A stretch of DNA of 57,278 nucleotides, taken from contig CM074813.1 in assembly GCA_037447605.1 (NCBI GenBank), positions 1,986,211 through 2,043,488 of the forward strand, written 5' to 3'. Position numbers and translations under genes: made by a program. A model generated the notes under the pieces. That model did not search any database, was not told the DNA's origin, and worked only from the letters and a program-made list of their open reading frames with translations. This DNA comes from Zygnema circumcarinatum (lineage: Eukaryota; Streptophyta; Zygnematophyceae; Zygnematales; Zygnemataceae). This document shows positions 23,837 to 35,500 of the stretch, piece by piece; position 1 is the first letter of the stretch, and each line of letters opens with the position of its first letter.

Positions 23837-24837
23837 GGAAAATTCTATTCTCACACCTTTTTTGTCTACACACAGGCCTCTTTTCGCCGGGCAGATTTTA
23901 GAATAGCACAAAAAAAGAACACACCTTTCACACCTTCTCACCTTTTTTTTTTTTCACCTTTATTTTCACACCTTTTTGAAATCGACACACCTTTCTCCAT
24001 CGGGCAGATTTTACCCCTTCTTGTTTTTTTCAGAGAAAAAAATATCGGCCTGCCCGAATCCTCTCGGAGCAAAAGATCCGTCCGCCACGAGATCGTTCGC
24101 GGGTGGCCGTCCTTCACACGTGCAGAAACTATTCACCGTCGATTCTAGCGCCGATCACACCACGGCAGATCGCCGTTCGATCGGCAGCCGGGCTCGGTCC
24201 CAGCGAATGGCACACGCCCACGTGTCCGCCCCAAGCCGGCTTGAGGTCCGTACACTATTCATACGGTCGTAGCTTCGAGGAAAGTCTAAATTCCTTACAT
24301 TGTGAGCTTGTACCAATCACCATCTGCCGCGTGCTATTTTTGGACGTGGCAAACTGTGATTGGTACAGGCACTCAACTTTTTATTACGTTTTTTGACTTT
24401 CCTCGAAGCTGCGGACGTACGCCTTTTGTACGGTCCTTTGAGCCGGCTTGGGTGGGACACGTGGGACAGAGCCCGGCTGCTGATCGAACGGTGATCTGCC
24501 AAGGTGCGATCTGAGTAAATATCGACGGCGGAAAATTATTGCACGTGTAAATGACGGCCATCCGCGAACGATCTCGTGGCGGACGGATCTTTCCCTCCGA
24601 GCGGATTCGGGCAGGCAGATATCTTTTTCTCTGAAAATAAATGATAAGGAGTAAAATCTGCCCGACAGAAAAGGTGCTCACGGCGCTCGGCCGCTCAGTA
24701 GTAGCGTGTATCGATTCCAAAAAGATGTGAAAAAAAAAAAGGTGTGAAAGGTGTGTTCCTTTTTTGTCTATTTTAAAATCTGCCCGGCGAAAAGAGGTCT
24801 GTGTGTAGACAAAAAAGGTGTGAGAATAGAATTTTCC
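23837..24837. mobile_element. foldback element family A, copy 1 (A1)
   Basis: A 1001-bp element whose halves are imperfect reverse complements almost to the centre. The ends are GGAAAATTCTATTCTCACACC at left (21 bases, written here as ends GGAAAATTC...TCACACC) and its complement at right. It is flanked by a perfect 8-bp duplication TTTTACAA (23829-23836 and 24838-24845). It encodes no protein that I can see. It is inserted in the TA-flanked element 22587-24960. Confidence 0.88.
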
Positions 24838-24962
24838 TTTTACAAAACCAATTTAGGGGACAGTCCCCTATCTTAAGCCGAAATCCCCTATTTGACGAAA
24901 TTTATATTTTCGCCTCAAATTGGCCGGAACCAGGGTGGAAAATATGAGGACCCCCTACTGTA

Positions 24963-25118
24963 CAGTACGGCGCAGCATTGTACGAAACCGTACTCTGAAG
25001 GGGAGGGAAATGCAGAGACGACGGCAGGCTGAGCGCTTCGGGTAAGTGGTAAAATTAGGGTTAGGGTTAGGGTTAGGGTTAGAATTAGGGTTAGGGGTGT
25101 GCTGCTGCTCCAGACGCC
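24963..25118. promoter_or_regulatory. upstream region of the first PPR gene, with TTAGGG array
   Basis: Short region between the transposon end and the chosen ATG. It contains a TTAGGG array at 25054-25096. A possible splice donor (GGTAAGT) at about 25040 hints that an upstream leader exon may exist, but phase does not support a coding one. Confidence 0.35.
25054..25096 (+). repeat. interstitial telomere-like TTAGGG array
   Basis: Five consecutive TTAGGG units, one variant (TTAGAA), then one or two more units. It lies about 25 bases upstream of a PPR start codon, far from any contig end. Confidence 0.85.
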
Positions 25119-28100
25119 ATGATACTCGGTCTTGGAGACTACACATGGCTTCCTCCTTGCCATGGCTTCCTGCAGAAAAGCAGAGACACTCCTCCCCCGA
25201 TGAAGGTGGGAGAGAGGAGCGAGCATTTCAAGCTGCAGCACTCGTACGCAAGATGTGCGTTGGAGGAGGGGGAGGCTGGGGAGGTCAGGATGGCTTCGAA
25301 TATTCTAGAGGACATGAATGTATTTCAGTTTGTTGGGAGCGTGCGCCATCTGCAAATGGATGCGTCGACGAGAGAGCTGCACGCGCGAAAGCATCCAGAA
25401 GAGGCTCCTGCTGGGAAGGGGAAGGAGGGGAGATGGAAGGGGAGGAGGTCTCAGGGAGGGAGAGCTGTAGGAGAGGGTGGCAGAAGAGACAGCGGGGCTG
25501 TTGGACTGGGTGGGACGAAGGACGCGAACGCTCGAGACAATGGCGACTTTTCCAGGTGAGAAGAGATTGGGGTATGGGACGGGAAGAATGAGAAGATGGG
25601 AAGAGAAAAGAGTGAAAGAAGTAGGAGAGAGGCCAAGAGGATAGAGAGAGAGAGAGGAGAGGCAGGAGAGGGGAGTGGTTGTGAAAGGAAAGGAGCATGG
25701 AATTTTAGAGAAAAGTGAGATGGAGAGGACGGAGCAGGCGTGACTAGGTGGACATTGCGGGCGGATTGGAGCCAGGAACGAAGGTAAAAAAGGAGAGAAG
25801 GTTTGGGCAGTGTGGTGGAGAGGAGTGTGGAAAATTGCGTTGTTCAGAGATAGATGAACGAAGGGAAGAGTTTGTGTGTCTGTTAGACAGTGTGGGGGGG
25901 AGAACGAAAAGTAGCAGAAATAGTTTGTTGTAATGGAGCATCAAATAGTCTATCGAGAGTTCAGACTGGCGTATGTGAAGGAGGGCCAGAGTGAAATTCG
26001 TGTCAGTTGAATGTTGAGGTTTGGAATTGCATCCCTCTTTATCTTGGAGCATCCTCCCTGACACCTTTCCGTCCCTCAAACCCGAAAGTCTCCTGAGGAC
26101 CCAACACGCCCTGCAGGTTGAAAGCGGGCAGCCGCACCTTCCAGGATACATGTCGCCTTCTGTTGGCGAAATGTGCACGGGAACGGAATTTGCAACTGGC
26201 CCTTTCCGTGTTGAAAGGCCTTCCCCATCCAGACATGCACTGCTACCGAGCCGTCATTGATTTGTGCGGGAAGTGCGGCGCCACAGAGACGGCACTCACT
26301 GTCTACGAGGTGACAACCCTTATATCTCCTGAAGATCTCTCAAACCTTGCATCTTGTAGCTCTGAAGGAACCTTAGAAGCTTTGGCAGCCTTGTGAGCAC
26401 TAAAACCTTTGCAATAATCAATGCACTGGAAAGTGGAAATGGATTTGGTGCATGAGCTGGGCTATTGCACTCTACAAGGTGATGTGATTGCTGCTAAATG
26501 ATGTTTAGCTGTTTTCCTTCTTTTGTGGGGTTGGGAGCAGGACATGCTGGACGCTGGTGTGTCACCGAATGTGTTTGTGTACAACAGTTTGATGAATGTC
26601 CTCGTGCGCGACTGGGAGGCGGTGTGGGAGGTGTATGGCCACATGAGGGTCCGCACTGTTCCTTGCTTAGTTTAATGGAACGAAGTTAAATGTGAAGTGT
26701 GAGCATGTGTTCAGTCAGAGGCTTCAGAGTTGTTCCCGGTGTGGAGATTGTGGAGCACAGGGAACCAAGAAAGGTCTAAGTCTTGTGTACATCCTTTCGG
26801 ATGCTTTCACATACTCGCGAACACTCCTGCTCCTGCTCCTACTCCTACACCCACGTGTCTCACTTCTTTCCTTCAAGTCTCCCCCACGTTACCCTCCTGC
26901 TATTCCTCCTAGTTCTGCTCCTCTCTGTCCTACTGCGACTACCTGACGAGTGAGGCTGAGGGGTGCAAAGCGGGATTAAGGAAGCGAGAACACAGTCGCA
27001 CACCCCAAAGCACTTCCCAAAGTCATCTTTACCCTCGCCCCTCTCTCCGACAGTGCAGCCACTGGGATACGGCAGCCCCCTCGCTCCTATGTCTTCCCTC
27101 TCCTCCTTTGTCACTTTCCCCTCCGTACCCCTAAGAACCTTCAGAAACCTAAACCCCTGCAAGCCCCGCGTTCTGGCAGGCTGCAAGAGTGGAGCCGGAC
27201 ACCGCCTCCTTTGGCGTCCTCTTGAAGGCGTGTGCTCGCGCTGGGAGAACGCGAATGGCTGCTCGCATCTACCGCGATATGAAGAGGTGGGCAGCGGCAA
27301 GGGGCGGAGCACTGGATGTCATCTCCTACAGCTCTGTCATCCAGGTGGTGTCTGAACTCTGGAAGTTGAGGACATCTCTCGCAATCACTCTGACTTCCTG
27401 GTTCATTTCTTCCCTTATCTGTCAGTCAATCTCGCTGTTTTTTCTCACAGACTCACTCTTCATCTGCCCTCTCAAGCCATCTCTCAACTGCCCTTCCCGC
27501 CTCGTCCTTTCCTTTTCCGATTTACATCATTCTCCCACCTCCTGGCTTCCTGTTTTCCTTGCTTCCCCTCGCAGGTTCTTGTTGTTCAAAATTTTGCATA
27601 TAAAGAGGTGTCATGTGCTGCCAAAGACACAAGTGGGAATGCGGCTCCTATAGCCTTGAAACCACCTGAAACCATGGAATTCGAAAATCCCCTCAAAACC
27701 ATAAAACTTCGAGATTTTTTCCTATGATCCTGTGTATTCTTAAAACCCGAAATTTTGAAACCATAAATAACCATCGGTTCTGAAAAGCGATGTGGCAGGT
27801 CCTCGCCGAAGCGAAGGATTGGCAGGCAGCCCTTTCAGTGAAGGACGACATGGAGGCTGCGGGAGTAGAGCCGAATGTGGTGACATGGACCTCTTTGATT
27901 CGAGCTTGTGGCAAGGCAGGATTGGTGGAACAGGCATTCCAGCTATTTGAGGAAATGCTGTTGGCTGAAACGGAACCAAACACTTTTACATATAATACGC
28001 TTATAGATGCGTGCGCAGAAGCGGGCCAAGAGGAGCGAGCATTCGCTCTGCTGGAGGAGATGAAACGGGGGGGAAGGGGGAGGGAGGGGGGGAGGGCGAG

Positions 28101-31100
28101 GAAGGAGGAGAGCGTGGGAGGGGGGAGAAAGGGAAGAGGATGCAAAAATGTGGAGAGATCAACGGGAGGGGTGGAGAGTGTAGATGCTCGGATAGAGGGC
28201 GATTATGTCGAACTCGCTACCTCAAGTGTAAACCTAAATGAGGAGGGAGCAGGTCCTTTTCAAAGGCAAGAAGGGGAGGATCATTTTCCTGCTCTCTCCT
28301 TAGCAGCAGGTGTGCCCGTATGGTCCATGGAAGGAGATACGTTAGAGAGTCAGGATGGTCGTAGGAATGGGTTGAGAGAAGGCAGAAAGAATTGCTCTCC
28401 AAACGAGGTGACGTACAATACATTGATGAAAGCATGCGGTGGATCTCCAAAGAGGGCAATGGCTCTCATGGAGGAGATGAAAGAATTAGGGTTACAGCCC
28501 AACCAGAAGAGCTGGTCGGCTTTACTAGACGCACATGGGACCTGCGGAGATCTGGCAGGGGCACTGCAGGTCTCTCTCTCCCTCTCCCTCTCCCTCTCCA
28601 CCTCCCCCCTCCCTCATGACGTTAGTTGTACTTCTGCAAACTGAGATGCCAAAGGTACTGCCGGTCTTGCAGGTGTTTGAAGATATGCAAGAGCACGGGG
28701 TGCCTGCCGATGTGGTGACCTATACTGCTCTCATTAAGGTATTGATCCTCGTCCAATTTTTCGTCCAACTGCCTTAGATGTAATAACCAGAATGCTTAGA
28801 AATTGAAAATACTTTAAATTCTACAGTAGTGTACTCTAAAATTTGAACGCATTAACTGTTAAAAACTCTAAAAACGTAGTTGGGGTGTCAGGCTTGTGTT
28901 AGAGGAGGAGATGAAGATAAGGCTTACGACTTCCTGGACGAGATGAAGGCGGCTGGTGTTCGACCGAATCTGGTATGACAGAATGTGCAGATTCTTGTGA
29001 TTGCGATAGCTTACAGAAGAAGCTTCTCCTGTTTATGATTTTATGCTGAGGAATTTTGCATGCCTGAAGAGAAGAATCAGCTTTTTCGGTCCAGGTGACA
29101 TACACCACTCTGCTTCGGCAGCCCCCTGGAGGCGGAGGGCTCCGAAGGGTTCAGCGAGCCCTGAATCTCTACCACGATATGCGTGCTGCAGGGTACAGCA
29201 TGGCTCTCACTCCTTTTAGGATTTCTATTGGGGTTTCCTGCCATTATATAAGCTATCAGGTCCTCCAGAGCTTTATGGACTCCCTGATGCCATTTTTTGG
29301 ACCTTTTGGGGTCACTAAGACTATCTCTCAGGAGGAGTGTTTGCAGAAGTTTTGAGGGTTAAAGGTATTCTAAGTGGCTGTTGCTGTATCGCTTCCATTG
29401 GTTCTGCTGATTTCAGAACTTAGGGCCTTTGTCTGCTTTGCTGCAGGTATGCGGCCAACGACCACCTTTTTAAAGGCCTTCTGGAGGAGTGGGCTGAAGG
29501 GGCCTTGCATGGCAATGCTCCGGGACAGAGGCAGGCGCAGCCTCTCTCTGAGAGGGCAGATTTTGGGTCACTCTATGAGTGGGGGGGGGAGAGAAGCGGT
29601 AGCGCTCTTGAAATTACGGAACGGCTCTTGGAAACCGTAGCACGGCACGACCATAGAACCCCAGCGGAGGATCTTCTTTCTGTTAACCTGCAGGGCCTGT
29701 CCAAGGTGCGGGGAGAGATTTAGAGTGTGGTGTATTGTGGTTTTCATAGGATTTTGGGTTATTTTGTATTCTTTTGGATTTTTCAGTTTTTTGGGGCTAT
29801 TGGGGTTTGACTGTTGGAAAATGGTGAAGAAAGGTAGCAAACAGAGTGAATCTACTTTCAGAGGTACGGCAAAAGGACAATAAATTGGTTAGAAATCAAC
29901 TAATGGTAACTGCTAACAGAAAGATGTTCTAAGCAGACATAAGTTGGGGAGATTGTAAGCAGGCGGAGGCTCGCACTGCGACTCTTTCTGTTCTTCGAAT
30001 ATTAAAGGAGCGCCACAAAAGTGGTGAGTTTTCTTCTTCTCAATGAAGCTCATGATCTCTCCACGCCACTCTCCTCTGTTACTCGCACTCTTTTCCTCCC
30101 CATTTCCTGACTTCTTTCTCTCTCCTTACCCTCTCTGTCTTCACTGCCATTTGTCTCGTCCTACTTGTTCCCACTCCCTTTCCTATTCTTTTCTCTTTCT
30201 CATGTCTGAGTGTCCCTCTCGCCTAATCCTTTTCCTGCCTCTCGTTTGGTTTCTCCCCCCCTCTCGTCATCCCCTTCTTCCCTCTCACTCGTCAACCCAC
30301 TCGCCTGTTTCACCCCTCAGGCTTGTTTCTTTCTTCTTCCCTTCCCCCCCTCCTTCACGCTCACCTCTTGATTCTGTCTTCCTCGCGTTTTCCCTTTCTA
30401 CCTCCTCCCATTCCCCGTGTCTCCCCTCTCACTCCCACGTCTCCCTTCCCCTGCTCACTCCCTTCCAATCCTCCTCATCCCCGCCTCCCCCTCTCGCCCC
30501 ATTGTTTTTCCTCTGTCGCTCTGCTTTGGCATCTGCATTACATTTCAGCAATGCAGATTGAATTAGAATTATAAGCATATTTAGTATGCTAATACATGAG
30601 AGAGAGATGGGGAGAAAGAATATAAATGTACAGTATTTCACAGGTCGGACCATTAGATCGGCAACCATTGGACAACCCTTGGATGGCAATGGTCGGACGT
30701 CCAATGGTTTGCAACCATTCATTCAAACGGTTGCCAGCCATTGGCATCCAATGGTTCTGAACCATTCGAATGTTTGTTTGGGTCCGGCGCCAATGGTTGC
30801 CAACCATTCGAATGGTTGGTCCAATGGTCCGACCTGTGAAAACTTTTAGGATTTCCAAAGTCGGTCTGCCGTCTGCCGTGTCAGCACGTGATTCGTTCGA
30901 AACTTTGAACTTGTAGTAAAATTTCACAGGTTGGATCGGCAACCATTGGAGAACCGTTGGACGTCCAATGGTTCCGAACCAATCAAATGGTTGTTTGGGT
31001 CCGGCGCCAATGGTCCGGAACCATTTGAATGGTTGCCAACCATTGGCATCCAATGGTTCCGAACAATTCGAATGGTTGTTTCGGTCTGGCGCAAATGCTT

Positions 31101-31602
31101 CTCAACCAGTCGAATTGTTGATCCAATGGTCCGACCTGTGCAGTATTTACACCTGCTGAAATTTGCGATCATTAATTAACTCTCACATCTTTCTAATTCT
31201 CTGAGTTCAGGCGAGCAAGTGAAGGATGACCTGCTCATATCTACAGGCTCCAATGAGACCCCTGCCTCCTTGGATGTCCGAGGCGAAATTTTACATCTGC
31301 TGCGAGACGAACTCGGGTTACCAACCCTCGATGCTGCAGCGGAGAAAAATGAGGAAGATGAACTGAACCGGAGCAAAGGAGTGGAGCAATCCTCAGCTAT
31401 GAAGGACACTAATCTGGATACAGGTGCAAATAACTATCTGGGTGGGCCCGGCCTGAGAGTAAAGCCGAAGACAGGGGGCAAAGGCGGCGAGTTTGGTGGA
31501 AAACATGGTTCTGAGGAAGGGAACAGGAGGTACGAGGCAGCCATGGGAACACTCACTGTTCCCGCATCGGCTCTCGATGTGTGGCTGTCCAAACGGAAAT
31601 AA
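25119..31602 (+). CDS. P-class pentatricopeptide repeat protein (At5g02830-like)
   Basis: Predicted organelle RNA-binding protein. Exons: 25119-25555, 26117-26309, 26541-26648, 27180-27344, 27799-28569, 28673-28738, 28892-28972, 29095-29192, 29447-29705, 29963-30023, 31211-31602 (stop TAA); 876 residues, all phases consistent. PPR motifs include PDTASFGVLLKACARAG, PNVVTWTSLIRACGKAG, PNTFTYNTLIDACAEAG, PNEVTYNTLMKACGG, PNQKSWSALLDAHGTCG and ADVVTYTALIKACVRGG. The C-terminal part (LFKGLLEEWAEG, LLSVNLQGLSK, EILHLLRDELGLP, VPASALDVWLSKRK) is not PPR and matches the tail that I remember for Arabidopsis At5g02830. The first exon is least certain: an in-frame stop lies just upstream of 25119, the N-terminus lacks a clear transit peptide, and a further 5' exon is possible. 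The fifth exon carries a Gly/Arg/Glu-rich insert between PPR units. The last intron holds a transposon-like element. Confidence 0.9.
25556..26116 (+). repeat. purine-rich first intron of the PPR gene
   Basis: A 561-base intron, largely A/G on the sense strand, between exons ending at 25555 and starting at 26117. No other feature seen. Confidence 0.6.
30639..31140. mobile_element. dimeric inverted-repeat element in a PPR intron (hAT-like)
   Basis: A 502-bp element in the last PPR intron. It starts CACAGGTCGGACC and ends in the exact complement, flanked by a perfect 8-bp duplication CAGTATTT (30631-30638 and 31141-31148). CA...TG ends with an 8-bp duplication fit the hAT superfamily. It is built of two related units, 30639 to about 30837 and about 30926-31140, each with its own inverted ends and filled with CCAATGGTT/AACCATTGG words. 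No coding capacity. Confidence 0.82.
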
Positions 31603-32554
31603 TTTGTTTAGAGATATGGGCAGTATAGGATTTACTTCTGTAAGTTAGAGGGGAGGTGTCACATGTGATTGGGTCAGAATTGACCTTTCAAATTTGTATT
31701 TAGGATAAGTTTAGCAGCTCTTTCAATGTCATACAATTATTGTGCTCCCTGATGCCAATACTGTACTGCATCTGAAGGCAAGCGTACGCTAAGCAGATGA
31801 CTTGATAGCTGATAGTCACTGTAACATTCTAAAGAATCTGATAAAGGCCAGAGTTAACTAAATCATGCACATGGCAGAAGGGGTCAACCAATGTAACAAA
31901 GACTCTGATTAATTATCTGAAGAGGTCACATTCACCATAATCACTGCGAGGTAACGAGCCTTGGAGGACTTTCTACACCTAAAAATCTGCAAGTGGCCAA
32001 GTAAGGCCACTATAAATACTAAATATTGACGTGATTTACTCTAAATCCTCTCAATCTACGAAGTATAAAATTCTTCATGTATTAATTTGGCATCTTTAGT
32101 GCAAGAGCACTTCATGTAAGAGCCCACCGGCTGAGCAGCCTTCAGGCCCGTTCTGATGTTTTGCCTTTCTCTTTCTCTTGGCTAGGCTTGCAAAGCCATT
32201 CCAATCCATTTGCGGCCTCACGGTCCTTCACCGCAGCAGTCCATACTTTGCTAAGTATCGATCGACAGCCAGTAGCCGTATTTTTGTGGTTAAACTTCCA
32301 CGATTAAATCTCGCTTGGTTAAATTGGTCGCACAACAGGAAGTTCTGTACACATGTCGCTGTGTTAACTGTCTTCAGAACAACAATATTCTCGAACCACT
32401 TGACTTAAGAGGAGAGGGCACCTATCCTGCACGTGTAACCATAGAGGCTGTGCCATGCAGCAATTCTGAACTAAAATTTCTTCGAATTCAGACTACACCT
32501 CTGTACACGTCCATACAGCGCCTGCAAAAGGTTGCAGGGAAGGGAACTTCCCTT
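31603..32554. other. intergenic region between convergent PPR genes
   Basis: About 950 bases, moderately A/T-rich, holding both 3' untranslated regions. No repeat or gene recognised; ORFs at about 32178-32602 overlap nothing protein-like and partly antisense the second PPR gene. Confidence 0.6.
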
Positions 32555-35500
32555 CTACGTCCACATGTGATACCTCTCTTCCTCCTCCGCTTCCGAATCT
32601 GAGCCCTCTGAGGAGGGCTGAAAGCCCGCCTGCTTCATCCACAGGGACCAGCGTGCAGCCTCCAGATAGTCCCCACTGCGGCGGAAGGCGGAGATCAGAT
32701 TGCAAAATGTGATGCGGTCTGGTGACAGGCCCGCATCCTGCATATCCCGGAAGACCTGCATAACAGCAGAGAGGCCAATACTCGTGTGAGGTGAGAGAGG
32801 AAATAAAAAGGTTGAAGTGGGGGGAGAGCTAGGAGAGCAAAGTGAAGTGGACAATGGTATGAGTGACTTACTCTAACGGAGGCGAAAGGCATTTGGAGCT
32901 CCCCATATACACCAATCAGTATATTGTAAGTCCAAATGTCGCGCCTCAAACCAGCCTGCTTCTGCCTCTCCAACACATTCTCCATTTCCGCCGCCATGTT
33001 GCCCATGCCATATGCATGGATCATGGAGTTGAAGCTGCGAATTGGGAGAGGGGGGGGGTTGTCAGATTTCAAATTATTATTTTGTGGTTTTCAAATTGTT
33101 TGAGGATTAAGCTGTTCCACTTACATGAAAGAATAAAGTTTAGGCTCTGCGTATCATAGAAACTGATTGTTTGTTTGTCTTATTGCAATAGGCATAACAT
33201 CAATGCAGCAAAAGCGTGTATGATGCATGATGGATGAGCAAGGCAGCTGACCACATTGATCAATGACAGCGCTTCAGGTCTTAGGAACCAAGATCAGAGA
33301 TAGAGAAGAGCGAGGGAGGGAGGGACAGCGAATAAGAGAGACGAAGGATACTGAAGGCGAGAGAGGGATAAAAACTGAGACGAGCAGAGAAGGACGGGAA
33401 AGAGGAAGGGAGGAAGACAAGGACAAAGAATGGAAAGGGAGGACGAGACCTGAAGGCCCACAAGGGCGCAGGAGAAGGGGGAGGGACAGGGAAGTACAAT
33501 GAGGGAGTTAAAGTGCAGGGAGGAAACAAAAGTTTGCACAGAGGATCGGAGGTTGGAAAACGTGGGGCTTAGCGGGAAGTGAAACGCCGAGTGGGTCAAG
33601 GGGCAAAAAGTGGGAGGACGGGAGGCAAGGAGAGTGAGGACGAGAGAGAAAGTGAGAGAGGCGGCAAGGGAGTTCTACCTGAAAAGGTCAGGCTGCAGGC
33701 CATCCTCCTTCATCCGCAGCACTGCCTTCTCCATAGAGCCATACTCTTGCGCCTTCCCATACGCATCGATCATGGCGTTGTATACGCTGACCGACAGTTT
33801 CATACCGTCACCTCGCACCTCCTCTACCAACTCTTCCATGCGGCTCAGTTCCCGCGCCTTTCCGTACATGTTCACCATGGTTGAACAACTAACGGCATCC
33901 ATGCTCCCCTCGGCCTTCAACCTCTGCTCCATGACACAAAAGTCTTAAGGATTTTGGAGAGCTTTCCATTTTTGCAAAATTGACTTATTGGGAGCTTTCG
34001 AGAATTAAGGGTGTTCATGGGGTGGCTGGGAGTACACTGAGGGTACCCCAGGATTTTGGGCTACTGATTTTTGCATCAACTAGAGAATATCTCAGGAAGA
34101 AGCAATGGCGAGCAGTGAATAAAAAAGTAAGGTGTGATGAATGAGGGCCCTTTAATTGGCTTCAGCATGTGATGTGCCTTGGCATAGGATCGAATGGAAA
34201 TTGAGGAAAATAAGCCAATTAGCACAAGCGCAGGTGGAGTTAAAGAGGGAGGGGGGAGGGGGGAGGGGAGAGGGAGGAATGGGGGAGGGGGAGAAATGAA
34301 CGAGAGTAGGGAGGAATGGTAGAGGATATAGGGAGAGAAATGTGATGGAAGCACATAACATGGTCACTCAAAGCACGTGTCAAGGCCACAATCACTAGGG
34401 CTGAAAACCCTAAAGACAAGTTACCCGGGCTCTCACTACACTGAATGGGGTGGTCCAGTGAGAACTCTCAGATTGAGACGATATATATCAACAAAAAACA
34501 TTAGGAAGTAGTCAGTATCCAGCGTACCTTAAAGAGCACTTCCGCCTCAGATGTGAACTCGTTTTTGATGAGTAGAGAAAGCACGAGATTGTGGGTAACC
34601 ATGTTGGGTTGGAAGCCCTCTGCCTGCATGGCCCTGTACACGTGGAGGGTCTCCTCGAGGGGCAGCAGTTTGCCGCATGCGTTGATGACGGTATTGTAGG
34701 CGATCTGCCGGGCCACATCACCATGCACGCGTCAGCACTAGAGAGGGAGAGAGGAACAGGGTGGAAGAGCAGTGGAGAAGGGCGGAGAGGGAGGGAGGTG
34801 CTGCGGCAAGTGGGGAGAGAGGGGATTGGGATAGAAGAATGGACAAGGGAGGCGACATCGTGGAAGAAGGGTGGAGAGGGTGGAGAAGAAAGTTCAGGGG
34901 GGGGGGGGGTAGCGATAGAAAGGACAAAGGTTGGCAAAAGGGTTTGGGGGAGGAGGGGGGGGGGAAGAAAGAGACAAATGAAAAAGGGAGAGAGAGTGTG
35001 TCTGTGTGTGTGTGAGAGAGAGAGATTAAACCAACAAAAAGTGACAACACAAGATTACTGACTCGTTAAGTAAGCTTGAATATCCAAAAAAGGATACAAA
35101 ACCTAACTGTTCCCCAATTTCAGCTCCTTCAAAGCCGGAACACATGTTCTGCTTCACAGCTTTCAGCAGTACATCCTCAGCTTAGAAAATCGCACCTACT
35201 CCCACTTCGTTCCTCCCTCGGTCACTCTCCCCCTCTCCCCCTTCCCCTTCCATCTCACTCACCTCATCTAACACAATGCCAGTGTCTTGCATTGTCCGAT
35301 ATGCTTCCATAGCCTTGTCAGCTTCTCCTGCTTTTTGAAAGGCCTTCAGCAGAAGTGTCCATGTCCGAGCTGTCGGTTGGATTCCGGCTGTTTGCATTGT
35401 CTGAAGAAGAAGTTCTACCTCTGCCCCCCTGCCCACCTGCTTGTAGGCGTTCATCATAGTGTTGTAGCAGACCTGCAAGTTTGCAAAAACGTTTGTATAT

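Larger units (their letters stand above)
22587..24960. mobile_element. TA-flanked terminal-inverted-repeat element (pogo/Tc1-mariner-like ends), non-autonomous, carrying nested element A1
   Basis: The left end begins CAGTGGGGGGTCCTCATA and the right end is the complement of CAGTAGGGGGTCCTCATA; identity runs over about 23 bases with one mismatch. Each end is flanked by TA (22585-22586 and 24961-24962). CAGT ends plus a TA duplication fit the Tc1/mariner-pogo group. A 1001-bp foldback element (A1, 23837-24837) with its own 8-bp duplication lies inside; without it the element is about 1.37 kb. A partial extra copy of the right end occurs at about 23030-23053. The interior shows no transposase with a recognisable DDE motif; a 112-codon frame at 23175-23513 is unlike anything I know. 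Confidence 0.65.
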
